A DNA stretch of 64,000 nt, from positions 14,589,257 to 14,653,256 of the forward strand of contig NC_132989.1 in assembly GCF_048564905.1 (NCBI RefSeq), given 5' to 3'. The translations under genes and the position numbers were made by a program. Shown piece by piece: positions 44,101-56,214 of the stretch (position 1 is its first letter; every line of letters begins with the position of its first letter). This DNA is from Vicugna pacos. Its lineage: Eukaryota; Chordata; Mammalia; Artiodactyla; Camelidae. Under the pieces are notes generated by a model. That model searched no databases and was not told the DNA's origin. It saw only the letters and a program-made list of their open reading frames with translations.

Positions 44101-44639
44101 TGTCCAGCTTGACCATCTGATGGGGCCCGGGGCCTTCCTAAATATGGGCCCACCTCCTCCATTTGCCCTCAGCCCCGAGTAGCTTCACTGACCCCGGCAG
44201 GAGGAAGCAGCTTGGATGGGCATCTCCTGTCCGTGCATGTCAGGTTATTTATAGTCGATTTGTTATTGTGGTTGTTGTGGTTGTTATTTCTACTAAGAAC
44301 ATTGATGCTATGAATAAACTCTGTGCATTTCTCTTGGTGAATGTGGAAACGAGTTTCTCTAGGGTGTACATAATAATAAACAACTGAAAAAATAGGGGTG
44401 CTGAGCAACCAGGATGAGTGCTCTGGAGCTGGAAACTGGTTCTAGAGGTGTTCTGAGTGGCCAGGTGTTAACCTTATAGTTGCTTGATCATGCAGAGTTT
44501 GGGGGTTCCCCAGAGGAGGAGTTGGGGTGGCTAGAGCACAGGGCATCTCATGGTGAAGGGGTTAGGGGGAGACTGGGAGTAGTAACTATTGACCAACTGG
44601 TATTAGTTGGTTACTGACACCAACATGGAATTATTTCAA

Positions 44640-44960
44640 AATTTTAACAAATCGGTCAAATCGGTAAGCACTGGCATATATGTGCCTGGGAGTATATATG
44701 GCCAGGAGTGGAATTGCTTAGTTGTAGGCAAAGTAAACGATCAACTTTATAAAACATAATGCCAGATCGTTTTCCGAATCACTTACCTGCACAGACATTT
44801 CCTCTAGTAGAAAGCATCCTTGGCAACACTTGATATTGTCACGTTCCTTGTTTTTTGCCGATCTAGTGGATGTAAAATGATGTAAAGGTCTTAATTTGTA
44901 TGTCTCTGAATCCTAATGAGGTTAAACATTTTTTCATATGTTTATGGGCCTAGAGCCATT
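44640..44960 (-). mobile_element. L1M-type LINE-1 fragment, reverse orientation
   Basis: CCAGGAGTGGAATTGCTTAG, CAACACTTGATATTGTCACG and TCCTAATGAGGTTAAACATT TTTTCATATG follow the same reversed L1 segment. Confidence 0.65.
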
Positions 44961-45044
44961 TGCATAAAGGACCTGGGCGTCTGATACTGCAGAGAACTTT
45001 CTGCTACCTGCCATAATAAACAGTCAGGTCATCAACAGTCACGT

Positions 45045-45235
45045 AAGAGCATGGGGCAGGAAGCCAGGAGACCTGAGTTCCAGCCTCAGCATAGTCACAC
45101 CCCTACTCTGTGGTTGTAGGCAAGGCATTTGCTTTTTCTGAGACTCAACTTGAGCATCAGTCAAGATGAGGAGAGCCTTATTCTGCTCACAGATTGGGCA
45201 ACTAAGAGATCAAATGAGATCATGGAAGTAAATGT
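45045..45235 (+). mobile_element. MIR SINE, diverged
   Basis: AAGAGCATGGGGCAGGAAGC, CTGAGTTCCAGCCTCAGCAT and AGAGATCAAATGAGATCATG suggest MIR. Confidence 0.55.
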
Positions 45236-45904
45236 GCTTTGGGGACTGAAAAATCCTGCACCAGGCAGGGATATGTCTTCCCTCTTTGAAGACAATTTAA
45301 GGAGGCTTTGAAGCCCAGGGGCGCAGGAGCAGCCAGCCAGCCTCCTGGAAGCAGAGAGCATCAGCTCCAAGGCCTGAATGAATGTCTCCTTCCTTCCTTC
45401 CTGCGCCCGCCCCAAGCACTTTCTACCCCCATCCGGCAAAGAAGGAACAAATTCCTTTAACTTATGGCACAAACATGCCTTAGGCACCCTGAGAGGTTTT
45501 GGGAACCCAAACTCATGCCCAGGCTGCTCTAATAGAAAGATGGCGGGCCCCCTGGGGCCGAGTCCTTTCCTGGGAGGCCTGTGGGGGAGGCAGCAGGGCC
45601 GGCAGGTGGCCACGGGCTTAGCTGCTCAGGCTAAGACACAGAGATGCAGCCACACAACAGAGCCCAACTCTTAGGTTCATGGCTCTTTCCTCTGTTCCTT
45701 CTGACCTCATATTCCTCATCTGTTCAGCACTGGGGTGGTTGGGGCGCCTGGGGAAGGGGAAGGAAGAATCAATATGCACTTTGCTTGACTCACCTCAGTG
45801 TCATAGAGTGTCCCGCTGGCTGGTAGAGAAATACACGGTGGGGGGAATCACCCCACTCTACCCTCAACCCCTGAACATTCGGTGAGGAGGAAGATTCAGC
45901 AGCG

Positions 45905-46290
45905 CACAACAGGACACTGAGGTGGGTATGGAGAGACAAGGCTTCCTGAAGTGGTCTCTTTAAAGCCAAGACTTAAGGGACCACTAAACATGGGAAGAGG
46001 GCAGGAAAAGGGACCCCAGGCAGAGAGAATAGCACGTGCAAAGGCCGGGAGCTAAGACAGAGCATGCAAACTCACATACACAGTGGACGGAAGGGTGGGG
46101 GCATGGGAGATGAGAGGCCTGGACGTCAGCAGAGGATAGTATCACCCAATGCCTTGACTTTGAGGCTTCTAGATTGGGACTGGGACAAAGGAGGGGAGAG
46201 AATTTGAGGAATCACTGAGGCAACAGTGGGCTCTTGGCAGGAGCTGGGAACATGGGAGGGGGAGAGAGGGAGAGGACAGGGTGGCGGTGG
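45905..46290 (-). mobile_element. L2 fragment, reverse orientation
   Basis: CCAGGCAGAGAGAATAGCAC and GTGCAAAGGCCGGGAGCTAA are the reversed L2 box CCTTTGCACATGCTGTTCCC. Confidence 0.65.
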
Positions 46291-47039
46291 TAATGAGCTT
46301 GGCTTTGGCCTCTCCAACGTTGAGGGGGGTCACTGCTAAGGTTACTTCCAGCGCTGACCTTCTCAACTTCCCTGGAAGGAAGGAACATCTCCCTGCGGCC
46401 CCTCCACCCCTAAATATTCCGAGCAGGAAGGATCGAGATCTGTTTTGTCAATGTAGCTTGCAATAAAAAGCCTCATTCAGGGAGGCAAACAGCTGCTTGA
46501 CTATTAATAGGCAGGGGCCTCAGCCGCAGCCTGCTGGGAGGGCCTGGGCATGCAATTCTCGAAAGGTGAATCGGCTCCTTCTGCCTGTCTGGATTTTGCA
46601 CCCCGTGTTGGGACAATTGGCCAGGTGCTTATTTCTCAGGTCAGTCACCCTAAGGCTTGGCTGGGGCTGCTTGGAACGTGTGTGGCAGGCTCCACTGGGA
46701 TGCTGACCCTCCCGCTTCCTGCCAGACCCAGCCTGAGGGAGAGGGAGCCCGAGGACCCAGAGCTGGCCAGAGAAGCAGACATCCATGTGGGTGGCTGGTG
46801 CGGGGGAAATGTCTGGTTGGGGTCTCCGCAGCTGCTCTTAGGGAGGATCAGGCACCCACCTTGGAGGGGGTCATGGAGAGATTTAGAGTTGGGTGACTGA
46901 AGGCAATTGGGGGTGGGGGTCGGGTCAGTTGAGAAACAAGGGAACTGACAGAAGAAAATGGAGGATAGAGGAGGCGGAGGTTAAGCCTGGGGTGGGTTAA
47001 TAAGGGGAGGGCCTGTGCACCGGGCATCTCAGGTCATGA

Positions 47040-47510
47040 GCCAGACCAAGGCTCAGAGCAGCCTGGAAGTCCAGACCTGAGAGAGTGAGGCCTGGGGAAG
47101 GCGACAGGCTTCTTCTGGCTGCCGCCATCATGACGCACGACCTCATCTGTGGCTGGCCAGATCGCCCCTCTGAACCGGCCTGTGGAGAGGCCGGCTGGGA
47201 GCGAGCTAATGGAAACCCGCCGGGCGCCCTGGGCCACAGCGAGGCCCAGTCCTGCCGCCTGAGCAGCCCCGTGGTGCCTGCCGGAGCCGGGGAGTGGGCG
47301 CGGGGCTCACAGGCTGGCTTTGTTCCCGCCCTCTCAGGTGGCTGCTTCAGGTGGTGGCCACTTCAAAGAAGCCTCATTTAAAGCAGGGCCTCGCCTCAAG
47401 TTTCCTCAGGGCCCTGTCCGGGCTAATGAGATCATTAAGAGGCGCCTTGTTAAATGGGTTTAAATAGGGTTTGCCTGCACGGCCTCTGGCTGAGCCCTGC
47501 GCTCTGGGTG
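47040..47510. promoter_or_regulatory. Candidate regulatory element: GC-rich, repeat-free stretch
   Basis: A CpG-bearing stretch far from any exon, without repeat landmarks. It contains CTGCCGCCATCATGAC (YY1-like) and ends in TTAAATGGGTTTAAATAGGG and TAATGAGATCATTAAG, AT-rich cores suited to homeodomain-type factors. Purely compositional evidence. Confidence 0.3.
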
Positions 47511-47512
47511 CA

Positions 47513-47531
47513 GTATATATATATATATATT
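47513..47531. repeat. (TA)n microsatellite
   Basis: A short pure TA run at the edge of the GC-rich candidate element at 47040-47510. Confidence 0.85.
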
Positions 47532-47769
47532 TTAATTTTAACGTGTGTGAATTTGTATCTGTGTATGTACTTAATAACATGTTTGACTGTGTAGGTTCTG
47601 GCCTTGGATGGCTGGGATTGAATCTTGACCCCCTACTTTCTGGTGTTGCGACCTCAGGCCAGTTGCCGGCTCCACCCCTCAGTGCCTCGGTTTCCCCACC
47701 CTTAGAAGGCGGCCAATGCCTGTAGTGCTGAATCGCCTAGAACCATCTGGTGACCCCCACTGCCCTCAG

Positions 47770-48165
47770 GAGAGGGACCAGGTTCCTTAGAATGGCCTGT
47801 GCTTGGCCCCATTCCTCACCACACCCCTTTCTCATTCTTCCTCACTTGGACCCTGAGGACCAGCCTGTGAGATCAGCCTTCAGGAATGCTGTTTACTCAT
47901 CGTGGGAAGATCTTGCCTTCACCTTCCCCTGCCTCACCTTCCTTCTCATTGAGGTCCCCTCCAGAGTACTGCTTCCCAGGGAGCCTCTGCTGGTCCCTCA
48001 CCAGTTCCATCTGTCCCTCATGATGGCGCTCTCTGCATTGTGTTGAAATGCCCTGCCAACTCAGTGGCTTTCTTTGCTAGGCTGTAAGCTCTGTGAGGAC
48101 AGGGACTCAGCCATGTCCCCAGGGCCCAGTGCTAAACATGATAGTTTCTTAATAAGCCTCTGCCA
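47770..48165 (+). mobile_element. L2 fragment
   Basis: CTAGGCTGTAAGCTCTGTGA GGACAGGGACT then CATGTCCCCAGGGCCCAGTG is a clear L2 3' landmark. Confidence 0.6.
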
Positions 48166-49009
48166 TTTATTTGTAGTTTGTTTAAAGGTTAGGCTTCCTC
48201 GGGGTCTCTTTTCATTGGCTGTTCCTTGAAGTTGTCCCCCCCTTCCTTCTCACTGGCTTTGACTCAGAACCCTAGTGCAGCGAAGCCTGTGCCAAGAGAG
48301 CACGGGGCGCTGCGGAGGGGAGGAGGTGGCACCCAGACCCAGGCTTCCTGGAAGCCAAGCCCACCTGGATGCAGGCTGTCATTCCTTCATCAACACCACG
48401 AACCCAACCTCTTGATTAGGTCTATCTGGGCCCACTGGGCCTTCACCTGAGGATGGTATGCAGATTTCCAGAGCATTCTGAATTTTTGTAATTGTTTTCC
48501 CCAGAACCCCACAACATTGGTGTCTAAGTTGATAGGGAGGCCCATGGAGGGCTGCCCAGCCCTGAGTGGGAGGTCTAAGGCCATTTGGCCAGTGTAGCAG
48601 GAGGGAGCTCAGGATTCTTACTGAGGGAGGAATAGCATTTTTAAGTCAAAGGGGTGAGGAAAGAGCGGATAAATGGAGGTAGAGTAAGAAGACTAAAGCT
48701 GGGGGTGGGACAATCAAGAGAGAACCAGAGCCAGCTTGGAGGAGGGAACGGAGGCTGGTGGTTCAGGACAAGTGTGTGAGCAGATGAACCCACCACTACT
48801 TGAGCCGTCAGGGAAGCTTAGAGGGGCCACTCAGGCTAGATACTCATCTTCCCACTAAACCAGGAAGTCCTCAAGGAGATAGACCATGTACTCTTGACTT
48901 CTGTGTTCCCCAGATTGCAGAATGAATCTCAAATCTTTTCATTCAGTCAGCATTTAACAGAAGAGTTCTCTCCTCTGGGTGTGTGAAATTGACAATACTC
49001 CTCCTCTTC

Positions 49010-49350
49010 ATAAAAATAGATCTAATTTGCCGAGCCCTTACCATGTACCAGGCACGGTGCTGAATACTCCACATCCATCATCTCCAACTCTGTCAAGTCC
49101 ACAAGAGGAGGAACTGGGCCTGTTTGGGCTCACCACCGCGTCCCAGGGCCAAGCGCAAGCCTGACACAGAGCCGATGCTAAATATATATTTGTTGAATGA
49201 ACAAATAATCCTGCCTATAACCTGTATTTTACAGATGAGGAGCCGAATCTCTAACAGACTGCATAACTAAGGTTATTCAGCTAGTGGGATGGGGAAGTCA
49301 GGATTTGTACACAGGGCTGTCTGACTCCAAAGTTCACGGGCTTAGCCTTG
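49010..49350 (-). mobile_element. MIR SINE split by a forward L2 tail
   Basis: Reversed MIR on both sides: GAGCCCTTACCATGTACCAG GCACGGTGCTG (about 49035-49065) and ATTTTACAGATGAGGAGCCG with GGGCTGTCTGACTCCAAAG (49225-49335). Between them lies a forward L2 end, GCTAAATATATATTTGTTGA ATGAAC (to about 49203). Confidence 0.6.
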
Positions 49351-49374
49351 CTCTGCAGTCACCCCTGTTATCCC

Positions 49375-49495
49375 AGAACTCACTAGCAAAGCGTGGCCTG
49401 AGAACCAGCATCATGGGCATCATCTGGGAGCTGACTGGAAATGCAGGCTCTCAGCTGCACCCCAGATCTATTGATTCAGAAGCCGCATTGTGACA
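49375..49495 (+). mobile_element. hAT-Charlie-type DNA transposon fragment (MER58/MER20-like)
   Basis: GCATCATGGGCATCATCTGG GAGCTGACTGGAAATGCAG and CCCAGATCTATTGATTCAGA AGCCGCATT are landmarks of these non-autonomous elements. The terminal repeats are not intact. Confidence 0.5.
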
Positions 49496-50799
49496 AGCAT
49501 GATGAGCCCGTTTTCAGTGGCACACACTTCTTCCCTCCTCCCCAGCCAATCTGCCCACTCCCACGGCCACTCAGGGGGTCTAAACTTTTGGCTGCCAAGC
49601 AGCCTCAATCAAACTGCACTTGGCCATTGAGTCCTTTGTCCTTTGCCATGAGACTGCTGGGTGTAATTGTCGTGCTGGCAGCTTTGGCCGTGACTTTTAA
49701 AATTATTACCACTGAAGGATAAAAAGCATATTTTCACCTTTTAAATCTTGTACAAAGTCTCTAGCACCTTGAGGTTCACGTCCATGAAAATGGGGGCAGA
49801 GTTTTCTAGCTCGTGGTCTTGCCTCTGAACAGGACCATTGGAGGGGGTCTCATCTGGACAGCGGCTCTCGATCCCCTGCTCCTCTGCATCTGATCGCAGA
49901 GGTGGTAGATTCTCAGCCTGGCTTCTGTTTATTATGAACAGACAATTTAATCCAATAGTTATGCTCATGAGCAATTCCCCAATGATTTAAGAAACTCTGC
50001 CTGTTTACGTTCTGAAGATGATGAGTTTAGGCTTTCGAAACAGCTTAAAGAATTGTTCCGTCTAACCAAAGGAACAGAGAAGATGGCTCATGGTTTATTT
50101 CACCCAAGTTTCCCCCTCCCCCACTTCTCTCTCTGGACGAGGCCTCCCAGGTCCCCAGGGCACTGACCCCCTTGGGTCTTTTGTCTCTCCTAATTCCTTT
50201 TGTGCTGCTCATGTTCGACAAGTCAACGTAGGGATTTTCTCCAGGCTCACCTGACTTCTGCTTATGGGTTTATCGAAATTAAGAATTCTTAACCTGAGTT
50301 CTGTGAAATGAACTAGGAAACCTATGATCACCAAGACATTGTATGTGAAATTTGGTGCCTGTGAGCATTTTTATGGGGAAGAGTCAGTAATTTTCTCAGA
50401 TTCTTAGTGGGATCTGTGACCTCTAAAAGATCACTGGTCTTTCTTGCCTCTAACTTTCAGGACCCACATCTGTCTTTCATTTTGTATTCAAGTGACTTGG
50501 ATTCTACCTTATTCGAGAAACTGTAAGCTCCACATGAGTCAGGACTAGAACCAGTGCCACTCACATCAGAGGTTCTTCCTTTTAAAGTATGAGGCCCTTC
50601 TCTGAAGTGCATTAACCTCCTCATACCAACACACATGAAAGGAGTTGCAATTTCATTGTTTTCAGACAGTCCTTGATGTAACAACAGCCTCCTGGACCTC
50701 TTAAAAAAAACCTCTGCCTCCTCGCCCCCAGGAATCTGTAGCTCACAAGTTGAGACTTTGGTCATAGATAATAAGAAAGGACTAATTCTTAGATACTAG

Positions 50800-50940
50800 C
50801 GAGTTCAATTCCCCCATTTCACAGATGAGGACACTAAGGCTACTAAGAAGAGAAGTGACTTGCCCAAGGTCATACAGAGTGTCTGTCAGAGCTGGGGCTA
50901 GGAAACAAGTGTTCTGATTCCCTGAATTCTATGCCTATCC
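50800..50940 (-). mobile_element. MIR SINE
   Basis: Reversed MIR: CATTTCACAGATGAGGACAC, GTGACTTGCCCAAGGTCATA. Confidence 0.72.
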
Positions 50941-51244
50941 CCCACTGAGGCTTGTGTAGATGTTCTCAAGAAATGTTTGTGAAATAAATGAATGAATATT
51001 GGGCAGGGGAAGGATGCCTGTAGATCTGAAGTTTTCTCTAGTTAGTTAAAATAGGTTGATAGGGTCTGGTTCTCTCCCTCTGTCTCTCTCTCTCACACAC
51101 ATACCCCTAGACGGGGCTGATGCAGCAGTTTGAGCCTGGAGGAAAAGACCGAAAGGACAAGGGGGCTTCTCTCTTAGGAGCTTAAGGTTAAGGAGCCCTA
51201 ACTTGATTTCATTTGAATCCCAACCTCAGTTTCTAACAATAATC

Positions 51245-51406
51245 CTTTTTTTAAATTTATTTTTACATTTTTTAGTTGGGGAGGTAATTAGGTTTCTTTT
51301 TTTATTTTATTTTATTATTTTTTTCAAATGGAGGTACTGGAGACTGAACCTAGGACCTCGTGCATGCTAAGCATGTGCTCTACCACTGAGCTAGACCCAC
51401 CCCCCT
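51245..51406 (-). mobile_element. Camelid tRNA-derived SINE (Vic-1 type), reverse orientation
   Basis: Reverse complement of the same body: TGGAGGTACTGGAGACTGAA, CCTAGGACCTCGTGCATGCT, CTCTACCACTGAGCTAGACC, with a T/A-rich tail region on the low side including GGGGAGGTAATTAGGTTTCT. It is moderately diverged. Confidence 0.82.
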
Positions 51407-52339
51407 CTAATAATAACACTTATCATTACCACTTTCCAAGCATACATGCATTCATTTGATTATTATTTATTGAGCCACTTTAATGTGTTGAGCCCTGTGC
51501 TGGGCTGAGGATGTGAGGATCAGGAGATACAGGCATGGCCTCTGTCCTTTGGTTGCCCTCCGACGTGATGGCTATAAACCTTTAGAGACCAAAGAACCGA
51601 TTGTCTCCGCTCTCCTGACTGCAAGTCTGATAGATCTTTGTTGAGCCAAGGGAGTGCAAGCAGCCAGGATCACTTCCTCCTTGGGGTGGGCACTACTGCT
51701 CTTGCCGTTCCCAACGCCAGGACTGGAAGGAACTTGGAGGGCATGCAGTTCAATGTTTTATTTCATATGGGGAAACTGAGGCCCAGAGCAGCCATGGGAC
51801 TTACCTAAAGTAATCAGAACCAGGGGTCCAGCCAGGATCAACACCTGGGTCTTGGAGGGTAGTTCTCAGGGCTGGATAAACCAGGGGCAGAGAGGAAGGC
51901 ATTCCGGGGGAAGGTGGGAGCAAGGGCAGAGGCCAAGAGGTGGGAACACACATGGGATGAAGGGAACAGGGAAGAAGGCAGCCCTGGCTTTTCACATGTT
52001 GCTCTGGAGTCAGACAGAGAGAGGCTGCCTTGGATGTGAGGGCAAGGTCACTATCACGGAGAAGTTGTCATGCGGCCAGCTGCAGAAGCTGAGCCCAACG
52101 CTGGCCTCAGGCGCCAGGGGACCTGGCAGGAGGGAAACAGAATTGTTATCAAGTTTATGAAGTACCTCTTTGTACCAAAACATTTATATATATTGACCTT
52201 GTCAAGAAGAAACTTGCTGCCCATCCCACCATTCCCCAAAGAATCGTGAGGATCAAATAATAATTATTGTTACAACAACAATAGCAGCATCCATTTATTT
52301 GAGATGCAAACGTGAGAGTCATGAGTTAGCAAGCAGTCA

Positions 52340-52520
52340 GACATGATAGTCAGAGCCACTGTATCCATCCAATTTTACATCAAGGAAGTGGCTCCACAGA
52401 GAAGGAGACTTGCTCATGGTCCCACAGTGGGCCAGCGGTGGGTGGGGTTAGGACTTGGGTCCTCCTGCCCAGAGGTCAGGGCCTGGCCTGATGCTCCTTG
52501 CTCTACAGCCAGCCCCAAAG
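52340..52520 (-). mobile_element. MIR SINE, diverged
   Basis: Reversed MIR: AAGGAGACTTGCTCATGGTC CCACAGTGGGCCAGC, ending CCTTGCTCTACAGCCAGCC. Confidence 0.5.
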
Positions 52521-53185
52521 AGGGGGAGCACAGCCTTGAACCTCGAGGTATGGGCTGGGCCATGCCATGCAGTTCCCGCAGCCCCCCACCCTCCCTGACT
52601 CTGGGGATGCAGCCCCATGGGGTCTGTGGCTGCCCTCTCTGCCTCGCAGGCAAAGACATCACCCACAGGTCCCGCTGTCATCAGACCTGCCCTGAAGCAA
52701 GTCCGCTTCTGCCTGGCCAAGTTCTGGCAGCGGCTCTGGGGCCACTGACATCTCCGGCAGTCACCAGGTTGTTGGCTTCAAGGGTTTCCAGTTTCCCTCT
52801 TCTTAGCCAGAGGGAGATGAGCAGAGGAAACCCCAGGCCTAAAGTTGAGGGCCTGGTTTTGCAATAATGCAAAAAGGACCTGGCACAAAGCTCGGAAGAG
52901 AAGAAATCAACTGGAAAAGTGTGGGCAATTATCTCTGGACAACATGTGTGTGGTCTGGGAGGTGAGAGCTCCAGGTGCCTGCACTCACATAGCAGAGCAG
53001 GGTGATTTACACAGCGAAGGGACACATTCTTGTGATGAATGTAGATGGTGTCTAGAGATGGTGCTGTCCACGGAATCCCTTAATGAGAAAGAGCTGAAAA
53101 GTTCAATTATATTTTCAGGCCTTCTCATTATACCATTTTAATTTGATGCTAACATGTCTTTAATACCTCTCTAAGCCTTGCTAGT

Positions 53186-53219
53186 GTGCGTGCGGTGTGT
53201 GTGTGTGTATATATATACA
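53186..53219. repeat. (GT)n then (TA)n microsatellite
   Basis: An imperfect GT run passes into TATATATATACAC just before repeat copy A. Confidence 0.85.
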
Positions 53220-53228
53220 CTGAAAAAA

Positions 53229-53525
53229 AATGTTTTTAAAGCAGGCCTTGGGCTCGGAGCCTTTGGCAAGCAACAGTATCTAGTTAGAATTTAATAACAT
53301 TGTTTTTATGGTATTTATTTTTACTTTTAGCTCCTATTTATGGCAGGTGAGACTGGTTTTCCATTTGCAGTAGTGATATAAAGTTTCCATTTTAAAAGTA
53401 TTTGTTTAAGTTAAAAAGAGTCTATTTAAAGAAAAATACTAAATGAATAATAATACAGGTGGTATGCAGACATAACCTACTCGGTAAAGGTGGTACAGGT
53501 CCCACCGAAATTTGGGAAATACTGA
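53229..53525 (+). repeat. Unnamed interspersed repeat, copy A
   Basis: CAACAGTATCTAGTTAGAAT TTAATAACATTG and AATAATAATACAGGTGGTAT GCAGACATA. Related to the copies at 63788-63990 and 38430-38640. I cannot name the family. Confidence 0.55.
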
Positions 53526-55199
53526 CATATGCAATCGTGGAACAAAAATGTCATGCATTCTCAGAATCAAAGACCGTTGAATTTTAGAAGTCCAGGATTC
53601 TAGAATCCCAGAACACAGAATCTTAGCACCATAAATCCTAAGACGAACAATATAATATATGAGATATTATAAAACACAGTCTGTCACAAAATCTTAGCAT
53701 GCGGGGGAGAAAAGTCTTGAAGCCATCTGTTGGTTCAATTTCCTGATGTTGATGTGGGGAAACTGAGGCCCCAAGAGATTAAGGATAGAATGAAATAACA
53801 CATGTAAAAGAGCTTTGTAAAACATAATGTGTTCTTCAAACATTAGGGAGATTTATAAAAGGATCCCCCAAAGTCACAGGGCTTTCTGCAGAGAACCCAG
53901 ACTGAAATCAGGTTTCTTGACTCCTGCCCCTGCATGTGGCACCTTCTCGTCCCCCTCAGCTTATGATAAATTTCTTGAGGTTGCTCCGTCTCTGCTGGGA
54001 GCTGGGGGGACACCTGCTCAAGCTCCTCCAGGGCTGGGAGAAGAAAAGGGGAGGCCGTGTTCAGGGGTCCTGGGTGTAGGGACTCATGCAGTGCAGTGGG
54101 GGGTCGGGGGGCACATTTAGTCCTCTCCCTTCTCTGAGCTGAGTTCCCGCCTGCAAGACCAGTGTGCTACCAGATGGCCTCTGAGGGAAAACCTATTTTA
54201 TGATTCTAACTCAGCTTTTTTCTGGGGGCTCAATTTCTTCTTCTGTCTGATAGTCAGGAAACCAACCAACACTTTTGCTAACCCCCAGAGCTGTGGGCGT
54301 AATTCCCAGGGTCTCATCTGTAAAGAGAGCAGGGGTCCATCCCAAAGGCATCTTGGAAGGTCTCACTGGAGACCAGGACCGTAGGCAAGGCAAAGTCCTG
54401 AGACCTATTGATGGGATGAAGGGAAAGACATCCATCACTGTGCTGGGAGAGACCCCTATGCCCCGCTTCTGCAAGAGTGACTGACCTTCCTTGCTCCATG
54501 TACCTGAAATTCCTGGGCTCTCCTTGGCCTGGGGCCAACTGCCCTGAGAGTTGGGGCTCTAAGATCCGGTGACAGACTGCACCATGCAGGGAGGTCGGGT
54601 GTGCTGTTCCAACTTAATGCCTCTGGGTACCCAGCTTTTAGAACTGCCCACCAGGCCACAGGCACAAAGTGTGGCCCCATCCAGGTCCCAGGCCTTCTTT
54701 ACACTGTAGGGAGAGGACGCCTCTGCCAGGGGTCACGGGAGTAGCAGTTTCCTCCAACCGCACAGGCAATGAGCCCTTTCTGCTGATGACCAGTCCTAAG
54801 GGAACTCCTTCAGATTAATTATCCTGGAGATCCAGGGCCACAGAGTTGCCCCCTTCTCATAGGGGCACCTCTTCTGCCAGGCCCAAATTTTCACACCCAC
54901 TTCTGAAGTGTGTTCTCTTTCCCTCTCCCCCAAGAACTGTTTCATGTGGCTTTTGGGAGGGGAAATGCCAAGGGTAGTTGCTTCTCTGTAGCTGCCTGGC
55001 TGGGGCCGCAGCAACCCCCTTTTCCTGAGGTGGCCCGCAGCCCACCTCCCCGGTGCCAGGGGCCCTAGGTGTTCAGTGATGTGGATTCCTGTGCAAGTTC
55101 CAGGTGGCCCAGCAGCAGCTCCCACCGACATGACTGACCCTTCCCGGCCCACCGTCCTCCAGACAGGCGCCTGAGGAGGAGGAAAAAAAGGACCACTTC

Positions 55200-55680
55200 T
55201 CCTCGCCGCCGGCCCTCGGAAGCATCTAAGCCATTCTCCCTACATTAATCATGGAAAAGATAGCATGCCCCAGCCTGGGAGGGAGAAAGCGCCTTTTTCA
55301 TCTGTCTGGCTATATGGGTCTCAACACAAAAGTTCAGCTCCGGCCAAGCTCTCGCTCTTGACAGCTGTCTCGCTGTCTCTGACCCATCTCGGCCTCTTCC
55401 AGCCACACCCGTAAAAGGTAACAGGATTAAGTCAATTTCACTCTGCTGAGAAAACGCTCCGCAGTCTGTCTTGTCCACTGTGCCGTGGAGGCCAGCTCAG
55501 GCTCCTTGGCACCCATCGGCGGGATCCCCGCCCTCCCTGGCCGTTACTCTGGGCTGGGACTGTTAAGTATTTCCTCATTAAAGGCCTGGCAGCTCAGCTC
55601 AGGTCTGCAAGCCAACACCAATAGTTACAACCGCCCCAGAATGTTTGGACAGATTTCTGCAGTTACGAGTTTATGAAGTT
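55200..55680. promoter_or_regulatory. Candidate regulatory element: repeat-free stretch
   Basis: Repeat-free sequence with TACATTAATCATGG, TTGACAGCTGTC (E-box in a palindromic setting) and TTTCCTCATTAAAGG. No coding signal and no repeat landmark. Evidence is limited to the absence of repeats and the motif mix. Confidence 0.25.
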
Positions 55681-56214
55681 GAAAGGTTTTATAGATGGGA
55701 GACCATGTTGGTGTTAGGGAGACCATTTCTCCGGGTGGAGGGGGGCACTGAGTCTGCTGTCTTAAGATCCTAGCAGCAGGAAGAGAAGGGGAGAGGGCCA
55801 GAGGGAACGGGGAGGCCAACCAACGAGCAAGAGTAATGAGCCCATATCACTGGGAGGTAGAGGCAGGAGTGAGAGGTGGCATCAAGGGGCACTTTTGCCT
55901 CCAAAGGAGGAAATGTAAACTCCACAAAAGGGGAATGCCAAATCCTGAGCACCTTTTGCAACCAAAGGAACATGCATTTGATCTTCGTGTTTTCTGTTCC
56001 CAAATCAGAAAACCTCAGCAAGACCAGGGAGACTAGGGTAGGTTACAAAGGGGCTGGACCCCCCTCCCCAAACTGTATGCAAAATGTGTGTCTGTGCCCT
56101 TGGTGAGAGGTTCCCTAAACTGTATTTCATTTGGAAAGCTATCTGTGCCCTGAGCGCCCGAGTTATACCTCCCCTCTCGTTGTGTTGATAGGCAAATTGA
56201 GACCGATTCTAGAC

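Noticed and set aside
47085-47381. A 98-codon plus-strand open frame in the GC-rich block
   Set aside because: Out of keeping with any protein family; GC-rich sequence gives such frames by chance.
49741-49974. A 77-codon minus-strand open frame next to the MIR and hAT remains
   Set aside because: No known domain, no splice or promoter context, length expected by chance.
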